Under the pieces are notes generated by a model. That model was not told the DNA's origin, ran no database searches, and was given only the letters and a program-made list of their open reading frames with translations. 64,000 nt of DNA from Bacteroidota bacterium. GTDB taxonomy: Bacteria; Bacteroidota; Bacteroidia; Chitinophagales; Saprospiraceae. The stretch is taken from NCBI GenBank assembly GCA_016124585.1, contig WGNL01000009.1, positions 62,001 through 126,000 on the forward strand, read 5' to 3'. The stretch's first letter is position 1. Every line of letters begins with the position of its first letter. Position numbers and translations under genes: made by a program. Below are positions 20,001 through 29,175 of the stretch, piece by piece.

Positions 20001-20247
20001 GCAGGTGCGGGTTTGGCCGAATCCGTTTTCGGAAAAACTGTTTTTGGAGGCCAGCCAGCCAATCCTAAGTATCGAGGTTAGGGACTGCCTTGGCCGAAGC
20101 ATACCTGTATTCAGTGAAATTGAGAAAAATCATTTTGGCAATCAACGTTATTGTATTTCAACAATAGGATTTCAAGCAGGCATTTACCTTATATTTGCCA
20201 GAACACCTACCGGAACTCTTGCTCCGGTCAAATTAGTGAAACATTGA
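17044..20247 (+). pseudogene. T9SS type A cargo with seven-bladed propeller repeats; amber stop after signal peptide
   Basis: From the ATG at 17044 a 39-codon stretch gives a signal peptide (basic start, AGLLVWLVLS core, TANCQ). It runs into TAG at 17161-17163, then continues in the same frame for 1027 codons. The long part, starting at its own ATG 17206, would lack a leader. It holds about seven W..TYGG...DGGY..G.T repeats (about 17220-18260), probably a beta-propeller, then an SdrD-B-like domain (IFFDENNDCLPSPGE), Cys-rich and DUF11-like beta domains (YLILFQNTGEDTASTV), and a Por-secretion tail (VWPNPFSEKLFLE to LVKH). CAG to TAG is one base. Nonsense mutation, suppression or a base error are all possible. 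If the leader is unrelated, translation from 17206 gives a 1013-residue protein that could not be exported. Confidence 0.75.
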
Positions 20248-20326
20248 AGTTTAACAACTGAAGGCCCTCTTAGAATAATGGCACAACCCTGCGTCATTCT
20301 TTTTCAAATTCCAAAACTGAGTCACC

Positions 20327-22438
20327 ATGAAAAACGCATTGACCCTCCTCCTTTTCTTGCTTTTGTTAGTAAAAACGCAAGCCCAGACAGTAACGCTTAC
20401 CCCTTTCGCAAGCGGATTCAACTGGCTCGTAGGCATTGCACGAGCACCTGGCGAAAACCGCATGTATGTATACCAAAAAGACGGTTTTATTAAAATATTG
20501 AACACAGATGGCACTGTACAAGCCACACCTTTCCTTGACCTCAGCGCCAAAGTACAAAATGACGGTGAACGAGGCCTAGTCGGGCTCGCATTCCACCCAC
20601 AATACCAATCGAACGGTTTTTTTTATGTGTTCTACAATCAAGTAGGTACGGGCAAATGCACTGTCAGTCGCTTCAAGCGAAGCCCTGGAAACCCAAATAT
20701 TGCTGACCCGACTGAGGGTATCCTGCTTTCCTTTGACCACCCCGAACTCAATCACGTGGGTGGCTGCATGAAGTTTGGCCCCGACGGTTATCTCTACATC
20801 AGCACAGGAGATGGCGGCGGCGCTGGCGACCCCAATGGCAATGGCCAGAACCTACTTTCCTTCCTTGGGAAAATACTCCGTATTGATGTAGGAAACCAAG
20901 GAGGAGCCTATACTGTACCAGCCAGCAATCCCTTTGTTGGAGTAGCCAATACTGCTCCCGAAATATGGGCTTACGGCCTACGCAACCCTTGGCGATTCAG
21001 CTTTGACCGCTGGAGCGGCAACCTTTGGATTGGTGATGTGGGGCAGGATACTTGGGAGGAGGTAAATATGCAACCATCAAACAGCACAGGGGGCGAAAAC
21101 TATGGCTGGAGTTGCAAGGAGGGTCTCTCTGATTTCAATAGCAACCAATGTTTCGGTGGTTCGCTCACTGACCCACTCTACCAATATGGCCATATTTCAA
21201 CGCCGATACAAGGTTGGTGCGCTGGCAGCATCACAGGCGGTGTGGTATATCGGGGCACTCAATTTGCCGATTTACAGGGCAAATACATCTTTGCCGATTT
21301 TTGCACCGGAAAGATTTTTTCACTGGCGCAGATGGGCATTGATGTTCAAGTGGAGGAAGCCGGCGACTTTAACGATGTGGACTTTTCGGTTTTAGATGAA
21401 AACAATGCGGGCGAGTTGTTCGTGTGTGCAGTGAACTCCAACCAAATTTACCAATTAAAAAGCACGGACTGTACCCCAGTGGCATGGTTAGTTGCAGACC
21501 CAATTATTGATTTACCTTTTGGTGCAAGCGCACAATTGAATGCTTATGGCAATAACATGAATTATCAGTGGCTGCTAAATGGCGACCCTATCAATGGTGC
21601 AAACGGAAGCTCATTGGAAGTCACGACTTCCGGCACTTACAGCTTCATCGTTACGAATCCGGCCAACGGCTGCACAAACACCTCCAATGAAACTGTGGTG
21701 ACAGCCCCTCCCCCATTGAGCGTCACACTGGAGGTAGATGATGTAAATTGCTTTGGAGAAACTTCAGGAGCTGTGACGGCTGTGGCTGCGGGTGGTTCCT
21801 CAAATTACACCTATCTGTGGAACACTGGCGACACTTCGGCGAGCATCAGCAACGTCCCAGCAGGAACTTACGTAGTGGGTGTAAGTGATGGCAACAGCAG
21901 TGTGACGGCAGAGGCACTGGTAGCCCAACCCAGTGATTTGAGCCTTAACTTTAATGGTGTGTACCCTTCCATGTTAACGAGTGAAGATGGCATAATCTGG
22001 GCTATCCCCAGTGGCGGCACTCCACCTTATCAGTACATGTGGAGCACTGGTGCTACCACAGATACCATTTTTACCGTACAGTTTAATCATACTTATTCCG
22101 TGACTATAACAGATGAAAACGGTTGCTCCACTTCGGACGAAACTGCCTTCATTATTTGGGATGCCAATGAGGTATCAGATAGGATAGGCCTCCAGCTGAT
22201 GCCAAACCCAGTGGTAGATGATCTGACACTCCAATTTCAACTTTCCAATTCCTGCGAATTAGGCATATTTCTCACGGATGCAATTGGTAGGCGACTGGTT
22301 TCCGTGCTACCATATTGCCCACAGCCGGCAGGAAACACCACTTTACGAGTTTCCATGAAACAGAAGCCAGCTGGTCTCTATTACTTAGTGGTAAACCTAG
22401 ATGGTCAAATAGCAGCTAAGAAGATACTAAAGCGGTAG
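20327..22438 (+). CDS. PQQ-type sugar dehydrogenase with SprB-like repeats and T9SS type A tail
   Basis: The 703-residue product begins with a signal peptide ending TQAQ at residue 20. Residues 25-370 match the soluble glucose/sorbosone dehydrogenase propeller family: ERGLVGLAFHPQY, the ELNHVGGCMKFGPDG active-site segment with His143, TGDGGG, and GLRNPWRFSFD, GDVGQD. The family oxidises sugars with pyrroloquinoline quinone, or is an uncharacterised relative. About 400-470 is an Ig-like domain, about 475-620 are two SprB-type repeats (CFGETSGAVTAVAAGGSSNY, YMWSTGATTDTI), and the last about 80 residues form a Por-secretion tail (LMPNPVVDDLTL). So the enzyme would be exported by T9SS and displayed or released. 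Start ATG at 20327 gives an exact leader. Confidence 0.9.
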   Translation: MKNALTLLLFLLLLVKTQAQTVTLTPFASGFNWLVGIARAPGENRMYVYQKDGFIKILNTDGTVQATPFLDLSAKVQNDGERGLVGLAFHPQYQSNGFFYVFYNQVGTGKCTVSRFKRSPGNPNIADPTEGILLSFDHPELNHVGGCMKFGPDGYLYISTGDGGGAGDPNGNGQNLLSFLGKILRIDVGNQGGAYTVPASNPFVGVANTAPEIWAYGLRNPWRFSFDRWSGNLWIGDVGQDTWEEVNMQPSNSTGGENYGWSCKEGLSDFNSNQCFGGSLTDPLYQYGHISTPIQGWCAGSITGGVVYRGTQFADLQGKYIFADFCTGKIFSLAQMGIDVQVEEAGDFNDVDFSVLDENNAGELFVCAVNSNQIYQLKSTDCTPVAWLVADPIIDLPFGASAQLNAYGNNMNYQWLLNGDPINGANGSSLEVTTSGTYSFIVTNPANGCTNTSNETVVTAPPPLSVTLEVDDVNCFGETSGAVTAVAAGGSSNYTYLWNTGDTSASISNVPAGTYVVGVSDGNSSVTAEALVAQPSDLSLNFNGVYPSMLTSEDGIIWAIPSGGTPPYQYMWSTGATTDTIFTVQFNHTYSVTITDENGCSTSDETAFIIWDANEVSDRIGLQLMPNPVVDDLTLQFQLSNSCELGIFLTDAIGRRLVSVLPYCPQPAGNTTLRVSMKQKPAGLYYLVVNLDGQIAAKKILKR

Positions 22439-22470
22439 GACTAAAATTTTATCCTGAACATCGAAAAGTA

Positions 22471-22512
22471 AAAGTGAGTGCATAACCCTTGGAGTGGCTA
22501 TGCACTCACTTT
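22471..22512 (+). terminator. Terminator after the sugar dehydrogenase
   Basis: A 14-bp perfect stem (22471-22484 with 22499-22512, 14-base loop) followed by TTATTTT begins 33 bases after the stop codon. Confidence 0.8.
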
Positions 22513-22600
22513 ATTTTCCAGCAAACAGCCATTCAAGGTTTAAAATATGAATTAATACAATTTACATTAAATTTTAATCCGGTTTTAATGGTGTCAATAA

Positions 22601-22608
22601 TACTTTTG
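22601..22608 (+). promoter_or_regulatory. Possible Bacteroidota -7 element upstream of the OmpA gene
   Basis: TACTTTTG matches TAnnTTTG exactly, 172 bases before the OmpA ATG. No TTG is found 17-23 bases upstream, so only half of the promoter is supported. Confidence 0.35.
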
Positions 22609-22679
22609 CCCCAAGTATATGGTGATGGCCATTAATGAACTTATAAAAACGAATAACAAAACTGGCTTCACTACTGAAC

Positions 22680-22751
22680 ATGTTGCTACTAATTGCATTA
22701 TACATGGTAATCCTCATTCCAATTTTCATAGCCATTGCTTCAATGGTTTAA
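22680..22751 (+). CDS. Possible 23-residue transmembrane microprotein
   Basis: ATG TTG CTA CTA starts a 24-codon frame ending TAA. The peptide is almost all Leu, Ile, Val, Met, Ala and Phe with one Tyr and one Pro and no charge, the size of one membrane helix. It lies between a possible -7 element and the OmpA lipoprotein ATG at 22780, so could be a leader peptide or a small membrane protein. Chance in AT-rich DNA is possible. Conservation in relatives would decide. Confidence 0.25.
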   Translation: MLLLIALYMVILIPIFIAIASMV

Positions 22752-22779
22752 ATTTTTCACTATCAAATTTACTTTTTTC

Positions 22780-23682
22780 ATGAAACCTTCGATTCTATTA
22801 TTAATCCTATTTAGTGCAGGAATGACAATGACATCCTGCGTCAGCAAAAAGAAATTTGCCAGCCTGCAAACAGAACTAGCAAAAGCCAACGAAGACCTTG
22901 GCAAATGTGGTGTCAGCCTAAATGACTACATGAAACGCCTCTCTGCTTGCGAACAAGATTTGCGCAACGCAAATACAACCTTGCAAGGCCGTCAAGCACA
23001 AATGGACGATTTGCGCGATCAGCTAGCTGACTGCAAAGCCACCCGTGACAAACAGTTGACACAAGTTGGCGACCTGACTGTTCTGTCAAAGTCAGCCAAT
23101 GACAATATCAACGAAACCCTGCGCCAACTTGAAACAAAGGACAAGTACATCCACCTCCTTCAAGCTGCCAAAACCAAAGCCGACTCTATCAATCTTGCGC
23201 TTTCCGTCAACCTAAAAACGGTGCTTAAAGATGGCATTGAAGACAAAGACGTAGAAATCAAGGTTGACAAAACTGTGGTGATGATTAACTTATCTGACAA
23301 GATGCTCTACGAAAGCGGTAGTGCGAAAATCACTTCCAAAGCAGACGCTGTGCTCGAAAAGATTGCCGCTATTATCCAGTCTAGGCCAGATATGGAGGTA
23401 ATGGTAGAGGGCTATACCGACAACGTGGCTATTAAAACCGCCTGCCTAGAAGACAACTGGGACTTGAGTGTGAAAAGGGCAACTTCCGTAGTACGTGCCT
23501 TACAGAAAAGCCATGGCGTTGACCCGAACCGCCTCATTGCTGCCGGACGTGGCGAGTGGAACACCCTTGCTCCCAACACTACTGCGGAGGGCCGTGCTAC
23601 CAACCGCCGTACACGTATCATCATTATGCCTAAAATCGACCAGTTCTACGATTTGTTGAACCCGAACTTGGCGCCTAAATAG
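22780..23682 (+). CDS. OmpA-family lipoprotein with coiled coil
   Basis: The product has 300 residues from the ATG at 22780, chosen because it gives a lipoprotein leader (MTSC with Cys20). Residues 25-130 are a coiled coil rich in Gln, Asp, Glu, Leu and Ala. Residues 170-285 are an OmpA-C peptidoglycan-binding domain: MLYESGSAKI, MVEGYTDNVAI, DLSVKRATSVVRAL, GVDPNRLIAAGRGEW and the NRRTRIII motif with the diaminopimelate-binding Arg. It anchors the outer membrane to the cell wall. A possible -7 element lies 172 bases upstream. An open frame extends back to 22735 but would add a second hydrophobic leader. Confidence 0.92.
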   Translation: MKPSILLLILFSAGMTMTSCVSKKKFASLQTELAKANEDLGKCGVSLNDYMKRLSACEQDLRNANTTLQGRQAQMDDLRDQLADCKATRDKQLTQVGDLTVLSKSANDNINETLRQLETKDKYIHLLQAAKTKADSINLALSVNLKTVLKDGIEDKDVEIKVDKTVVMINLSDKMLYESGSAKITSKADAVLEKIAAIIQSRPDMEVMVEGYTDNVAIKTACLEDNWDLSVKRATSVVRALQKSHGVDPNRLIAAGRGEWNTLAPNTTAEGRATNRRTRIIIMPKIDQFYDLLNPNLAPK

Positions 23683-23730
23683 AGTAGGTTTGAATTGGCT
23701 GTGTCAATTTCTGCCGCCAACCGATTGCAA

Positions 23731-23779
23731 AATAAGAAGCCCGGCTACCAGCCTCCATTTGGTAGCCGGGCTTCTTATT
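23731..23779 (+). terminator. 20-bp perfect stem terminator after the OmpA gene
   Basis: Arms 23731-23750 and 23760-23779 are exact complements with a nine-base loop. It begins 48 bases past the stop codon. AT-rich ends allow it to serve either strand. Confidence 0.88.
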
Positions 23780-23963
23780 TAAAGTTAATCAATAAACCTA
23801 AAAAAGCATATAAACACCCAATTCGAAACTACATAAGTCTCTGTCAATTTAACTTCTTGCAAATTTTTGAAAAAACCTGAAATGCCTAATTTTAGCGAAT
23901 GCCCAGGCTGTTTAAACATTATTATTTCAAAAAGCAGTACCTTTCGCCCACTAATTTGAAGAG

Positions 23964-26900
23964 ATGCGACAAACACTTTTACAAACACCCTGCTTTACCC
24001 TCCTTTTTTTTCTTACATTTTTAATTAGTCAGCCAGTACTTCATGCTCAGTATGATGCTTATGGAAGTGCCAGTTGCGATGGCACTTGTTGCCAATTGAC
24101 ACAGGACGTCAGCGGTCAGGCAGGGGCAATTTTTGCCTCTACGCCAATTGACCTGAGCCAACCATTCGGCCTTTCTTGCTCCCTAAATTTTGGATCAAAA
24201 GACGTCCAAGGTGCGGACGGCTTCGTCTTTATTTTTGCTGCAGCACCAGGACTTGGCACTGGGGGCGGCGGCATCGGCTATGAGGGATTGTTTGGGGCAT
24301 CCGTAGGGATTGAAATTGACGACTATCAGAATGGTGGATATGGTGACCCTGCAGCAGACCACATGGCCATTATTTCACAAGGGAACATGAGCCATACTGG
24401 AGGCACGAGCCTTGCTGGTCCTGTTGCGTTGCCTAATGTTGAAGATGGAGGGTATCACTGCTTCAATGTGAACTGGAACCCTGCCACCAATACGCTTTCC
24501 GCCACCTTGGATGGAAATTCCATAAGCTACTCGGGCAATATAGCCGCCATTGTTGGTGGCACTGCCTACTACGGTTTTTCTTCGGGAACGGGTTCTTTGT
24601 CCAACCCACACACTGTATGTTTTGGCGCACCAGCCGTAGCACCAATGTCCGATGTGACCATCTGCCCTGGTGAAAGCACCGTCCTCCAAGCTGACCCCAG
24701 CGGTATTTCTTGGGTGTGGCAAGCTAACCCAACGTTGAGCGCCACCAATATTTCAAACCCAACCGCCACACCCTCCACCACAACGACCTATTTCGTCACC
24801 ATCAACTTTGCTTGTGGATTTTCAGGTAATGACGATGTGACAGTAACCGTCGCCACACCCCCATCAGCTACTGCGAGTAGCAACTCCCCCATTTGCGAAG
24901 GAGAAACACTCCAACTCGATGCAACTGGCGGGGCGAGTTACGAGTGGTCAGGGCCATTAGGATTTGGCTCTTTTTCACAAAACCCGACCATCGACAATGT
25001 AATGCCAGCAAATTCAGGAACCTATACTGTCACCGTTACGGATGTGGACGGTTGTACTGGGTCGGCGAGTGTCCAAGTCGTTGTAAATCCAATTCCTATT
25101 GTCAGTATTGTAGCTTTGAATGCACCACTTTGCTCCAATAGCCCAGCTGTTTCTATGCAGGGCATCCCGGCAGGCGGTGTATGGGGTGGTGCAGCCAATG
25201 CAGCTGGACAAGTCGATCCAGCCACTTTGCCACCTGGCATGCACGTCGTCACTTACAGCTACACTGATGCAAATGGCTGCACCGGTAATACAGAGACGAA
25301 TATTGAAATCGTGGCAGCGCCAGTCGTCCAGATATTTCCCGCTGGGCCGTTTTGCCAAACTGACCCACCAACCTATATTTTAGCCGACCCCTCAGGTGGC
25401 CTTTGGTCGGGCGCTGTTGACTTCCAAGGTTTGATTACGCCCTCCATGTTGGCACCGGGGCCGCACTATGTGTATTACAGTTACACAGACCTTTATGGTT
25501 GTTCCAACGAGGACGAAATCATCGTTCAGGTGCAACCCGGCACACCTGTCAGCATCCAACCTGCAGGGCCATTCTGCCCAGATGCTCCCGTACAAACCCT
25601 AACTGCCACACCCCCAGGAGGAATTTGGAGTGGTGCAGCAAACGGAAACGGTGAAATCAATCCCGCCGCTCTAGGCCCTGGCACTCATGAGGTTTATTAC
25701 CAACTGAGCATTGGTGGTGCATGTCCCGGTGCTGATACTATTTCGATACAAATTTCAACGCCACCTACCGCTGTTATCAGTGGAAACGGCACAATATGCG
25801 AAGGTAGTGGGCAGACTGTGCCCATCACCATCACCACTACTGGGGCTGGGCCGCTCGAAGTAACATACGTTGTCAATAATGCAAACCCAGAAACGCTGAC
25901 TGTACCTGTTGGAACGACTAATATTGACGCCTCAACGGCAGGCACTTACACCATCACGGATGTGGTAGATGCTAATGGCTGTCATGGCTCCGGCACTGGC
26001 TCCGCCTTGGTAGAAGTTGCCGGCTCACCAACTGTTACTGGCCTCATGAAAACCTGTAATGGCGACAACACGGCTTACACTGTTACGTTTACCGTAAACG
26101 GTGGAGACCCTACCACCTACACCATCACAGGAGCAATACCCGGCAATTTTACCACCAGCCCACCATATGTATTTACAAGTGACCCTATCCCAACTAACAC
26201 GAATTATAGCTGGGTGGTGAACGATGCCAACAATTGCAATCCCGTCACAATTTCAGGGAGCCACTCCTGTGCCTGCACCACCGACGCGGGCACTATGGCC
26301 AGTCCAGTACTCAAAGCCTGCGTGGGAAGCACGGTCACAGCCACCCACAATGGCGACGAATTTTTGGATGCCAACGACAATTTCCTATTTGTGCTGCATA
26401 GTGGCAACGGCAACAGCCTAGGCACAGTGTTCGGCAGCAATTCGACAGGTACTTTTGGGCTGGTACCGCCCATGGTGGCAGGTACGACCTACTACATTTC
26501 AGCAGTAGCCGGAGACAGCACCTCTAACGATGGGGTTGACCTAAGCGACCCTTGCCTCTCGGTGTCTTTTGGGCAGCCAGTCGTGTTCACGGCATTACCT
26601 ACAGCGAGCATTTCCAGCAATCAAGACATTTGTACTGGCGAGTCAGCGACAATTTCATTTGCCCTTACGGGCAACGCACCATTCGATGTGGTGTACTCCG
26701 ATGGCAGCCAGAATTTCACATTAAACAATATCCTAAATGGGCATACCATCACCGTGATGCCGAGCGCTACTACGACCTACTCACTTGTTTCCGTGGGTGA
26801 CAACAGCAACCCTGCCTGTACTACTAATGGTGGCAACAGCGTGACCGTGAGCGTTTGGCCGAAAGAGCTCACCACACAGACCTTGAATATTTGCCAAGGT

Positions 26901-29159
26901 GAGTCAGTGGTATTGGGTGGTGCCTCGCAAACGATGCCCGGCTCATACTCGGACACACTTAGCACCGTCCACGGTTGTGACAGTGTGATTGTCAGCACCC
27001 TAATTGTAAATCAATTGGATACGACGTACCTGAATGACGCAAGCTGCAATCCTGCTAACGTGGGCACTTTTGTGCAAAACTTGACCAATCAAAATGGCTG
27101 CGACAGCACTGTAATTCTGACCGTAACCTATTCGTTGACAGATACGACGCTGCTCACCTCATCGACCTGTGACCCAATGGAAGCAGGTGTTTTCACCCAA
27201 AACCTAACAACCCCAGAAGGTTGCGACAGCACGGTCATCACCACCGTTTCATTGCTCCAAAGCGACACGACACTGCTTTACGATTCAAGCTGCAACCCTG
27301 CCAGTGTGGGCACTTTCGTGCAAAACTTGACCAATCAAAATGGCTGCGACAGCACTGTGATTCTGAACGTGAGTTTCTCGTTGACGGATACAACACTGCT
27401 CAGCTCAACAACCTGTGACCCAATGGAAGCTGGTGTTTTCACCCAAAACCTAACTACCCCAGAAGGGTGCGATAGCACGGTCATTACCACCGTTTCATTG
27501 CTCCAAAGCGACACGACACTGCTCAGCGACACAAGCTGTGACCCAATGGCGGCTGGCGTTTTCACTCAAAACCTCACCAATCAAGATGGTTGCGACAGCA
27601 CTGTGATACTGACCGTGGCCTACTCTCCAGATGATACCACGCTGTTATCATCGGAAACCTGCGACCCAATGGCTGCGGGCGTTTTCACCCAAATGCTTAC
27701 CACCACCGATGGCTGCGATAGCCTTGTGATTACAACGGTCTCACTGTTGCCTAGCGACACCACAGTGCTTACCTCCAGTAGTTGCAACCCCCTTGACACG
27801 GGAACGGTAGTGCAGATTTTATCAAACCAATACGGTTGCGACAGCACGGTAATAAGCGTTACCTCGCTTATCCCGCCAGCGGAATGTGGAACTGAGGTTT
27901 CCCTTGTTGGCAGTACGATCCCTTGTGGAGAAACAGTAGGGCCTCTTACCTTGACAGTAACACTAGGACAACCGCCATTCAACTATGCATGGTCGGGACC
28001 ACAAAGCGGCTCAGGCACCACGGCACAGGTGAATCAACCACAAATCATTGGCAATTTACCGTCAGGAAATTATTCCGTGACGGTAACAGCATCGAATGGT
28101 CTGACGGCAACGGCGGCTGCAGTGATCGACCAGATTTTACCACCAAGCCTGACTGCACAGGTGACTTCCGACTATAATGGCGTTGCGGTGAGTTGCTTCG
28201 GAGAGCAGGATGGTGAAGCAGCGGCCTCACCATTAGGAGGTCAGCCACCCTTTGACTTCCTTTGGTCAAATGGTGCTACTGCTTCGACAACCAACGGGTT
28301 GGCGGTTGGCAGTTATACAGTGACAGTAACAGACGTCAACGGCTGTACAGCTACTAATTCCGTGACACTGACTGGGCCTCCAGCGCTCGAAATCGCATTC
28401 AGCGTGAGTGATTTGGATTGTTTCGGTCAAAATAGTGGAACCGTAACGGTATCGCCAAGTGGCGGCACAGCGCCATATACATACGTTTTGGGAAGCGGTG
28501 CTCCGCAAAGCTCCGCCACGTTTACTGGATTGGCCGAAGGAAATTACGAAGTGCAGGCAACTGATGCGAATGGTTGCCAAACAGCCGAGTTCATAGGCGT
28601 CAACGCCCCAGTTCCAGTGGATGTGAACCTCGGCAATGACCAATACATCGATTTGGGAGAGCAGGTAGTGTTGAATGCAATCGTCAGTTTGCCATTCGAC
28701 TCTGTTGCCAATGTAACTTGGCAAGGGTTGGACTCCCTGGAATGCACCAGTTGCATGAACCAACCAATTGCACCGCTTTTCACAACTACTTACGCCGTTA
28801 CCATCACTGCCAACAATGGCTGCTCTGATAGTGACGAAGTGACGGTTTACGTAAACCGAAAACGCAAGGTGTACGTGCCGAATGCGTTTTCACCAGACGG
28901 TGACGGCACGAACGATGTATTCATGATTTTTGCCGACAATAAGTCTGTGAAACGGATAAAATCATTCCTAGTGTTTAGCCGCTGGGGAGAGTCCGTTTTC
29001 CAATATTTCAATTTTCAACCCAATGACCCTGCTTATGGTTGGGATGGCATGCATCGTGGAGAAGCACTAAATCCAGCAGTTTTCGTCTGGTTCGCTGAGG
29101 TAGAATTCACGGATGGCGAAGTGGAACTATTCGAAGGTGATGTAAACTTGATTCGATGA
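23964..29159 (+). CDS. Giant T9SS type B adhesin with L-type lectin domain, GCDS repeats and CHU_C domain
   Basis: The 1731-residue product has a signal peptide (ending LHAQ near residue 29). Residues about 30-215 form an L-type lectin-like domain: a bacterial lectin-family strand pattern with GADGFVFIF and ASVGIEIDDY, which would bind sugars. About 220-1000 are Ig/PKD-type and GG-type repeats (VTVTDVDGCTGSA, AGPFCQTDPPTY). About 1015-1310 hold seven 41-residue GCDS units. About 1310-1620 hold SprB-like repeats (SCFGEQDGEAAASPLGG). The last about 95 residues are the CHU_C sorting domain (NAFSPDGDGTNDVF, FSRWGES, GWDGMHRG). It should be attached to or released from the cell surface and act in adhesion or gliding; this is inferred from domains. 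The frame is intact. Confidence 0.9.
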   Translation: MRQTLLQTPCFTLLFFLTFLISQPVLHAQYDAYGSASCDGTCCQLTQDVSGQAGAIFASTPIDLSQPFGLSCSLNFGSKDVQGADGFVFIFAAAPGLGTGGGGIGYEGLFGASVGIEIDDYQNGGYGDPAADHMAIISQGNMSHTGGTSLAGPVALPNVEDGGYHCFNVNWNPATNTLSATLDGNSISYSGNIAAIVGGTAYYGFSSGTGSLSNPHTVCFGAPAVAPMSDVTICPGESTVLQADPSGISWVWQANPTLSATNISNPTATPSTTTTYFVTINFACGFSGNDDVTVTVATPPSATASSNSPICEGETLQLDATGGASYEWSGPLGFGSFSQNPTIDNVMPANSGTYTVTVTDVDGCTGSASVQVVVNPIPIVSIVALNAPLCSNSPAVSMQGIPAGGVWGGAANAAGQVDPATLPPGMHVVTYSYTDANGCTGNTETNIEIVAAPVVQIFPAGPFCQTDPPTYILADPSGGLWSGAVDFQGLITPSMLAPGPHYVYYSYTDLYGCSNEDEIIVQVQPGTPVSIQPAGPFCPDAPVQTLTATPPGGIWSGAANGNGEINPAALGPGTHEVYYQLSIGGACPGADTISIQISTPPTAVISGNGTICEGSGQTVPITITTTGAGPLEVTYVVNNANPETLTVPVGTTNIDASTAGTYTITDVVDANGCHGSGTGSALVEVAGSPTVTGLMKTCNGDNTAYTVTFTVNGGDPTTYTITGAIPGNFTTSPPYVFTSDPIPTNTNYSWVVNDANNCNPVTISGSHSCACTTDAGTMASPVLKACVGSTVTATHNGDEFLDANDNFLFVLHSGNGNSLGTVFGSNSTGTFGLVPPMVAGTTYYISAVAGDSTSNDGVDLSDPCLSVSFGQPVVFTALPTASISSNQDICTGESATISFALTGNAPFDVVYSDGSQNFTLNNILNGHTITVMPSATTTYSLVSVGDNSNPACTTNGGNSVTVSVWPKELTTQTLNICQGESVVLGGASQTMPGSYSDTLSTVHGCDSVIVSTLIVNQLDTTYLNDASCNPANVGTFVQNLTNQNGCDSTVILTVTYSLTDTTLLTSSTCDPMEAGVFTQNLTTPEGCDSTVITTVSLLQSDTTLLYDSSCNPASVGTFVQNLTNQNGCDSTVILNVSFSLTDTTLLSSTTCDPMEAGVFTQNLTTPEGCDSTVITTVSLLQSDTTLLSDTSCDPMAAGVFTQNLTNQDGCDSTVILTVAYSPDDTTLLSSETCDPMAAGVFTQMLTTTDGCDSLVITTVSLLPSDTTVLTSSSCNPLDTGTVVQILSNQYGCDSTVISVTSLIPPAECGTEVSLVGSTIPCGETVGPLTLTVTLGQPPFNYAWSGPQSGSGTTAQVNQPQIIGNLPSGNYSVTVTASNGLTATAAAVIDQILPPSLTAQVTSDYNGVAVSCFGEQDGEAAASPLGGQPPFDFLWSNGATASTTNGLAVGSYTVTVTDVNGCTATNSVTLTGPPALEIAFSVSDLDCFGQNSGTVTVSPSGGTAPYTYVLGSGAPQSSATFTGLAEGNYEVQATDANGCQTAEFIGVNAPVPVDVNLGNDQYIDLGEQVVLNAIVSLPFDSVANVTWQGLDSLECTSCMNQPIAPLFTTTYAVTITANNGCSDSDEVTVYVNRKRKVYVPNAFSPDGDGTNDVFMIFADNKSVKRIKSFLVFSRWGESVFQYFNFQPNDPAYGWDGMHRGEALNPAVFVWFAEVEFTDGEVELFEGDVNLIR
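27020..27880 (+). repeat. Seven tandem 123-bp coding repeats, with 246-bp higher-order period
   Basis: Cys-Asx-Pro starts recur every 123 bases from 27045 to 27783. Each 41-residue unit runs C(N/D)P, VGTFVQNLTNQ or AGVFTQNLTTP, GCDSTVI and DTTLL. The two types alternate over units 1-4, so near-identical DNA is 246 bases apart (27081 and 27327, 27171 and 27417). Confidence 0.92.
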
Positions 29160-29175
29160 TTGTGACATAGGCTTT

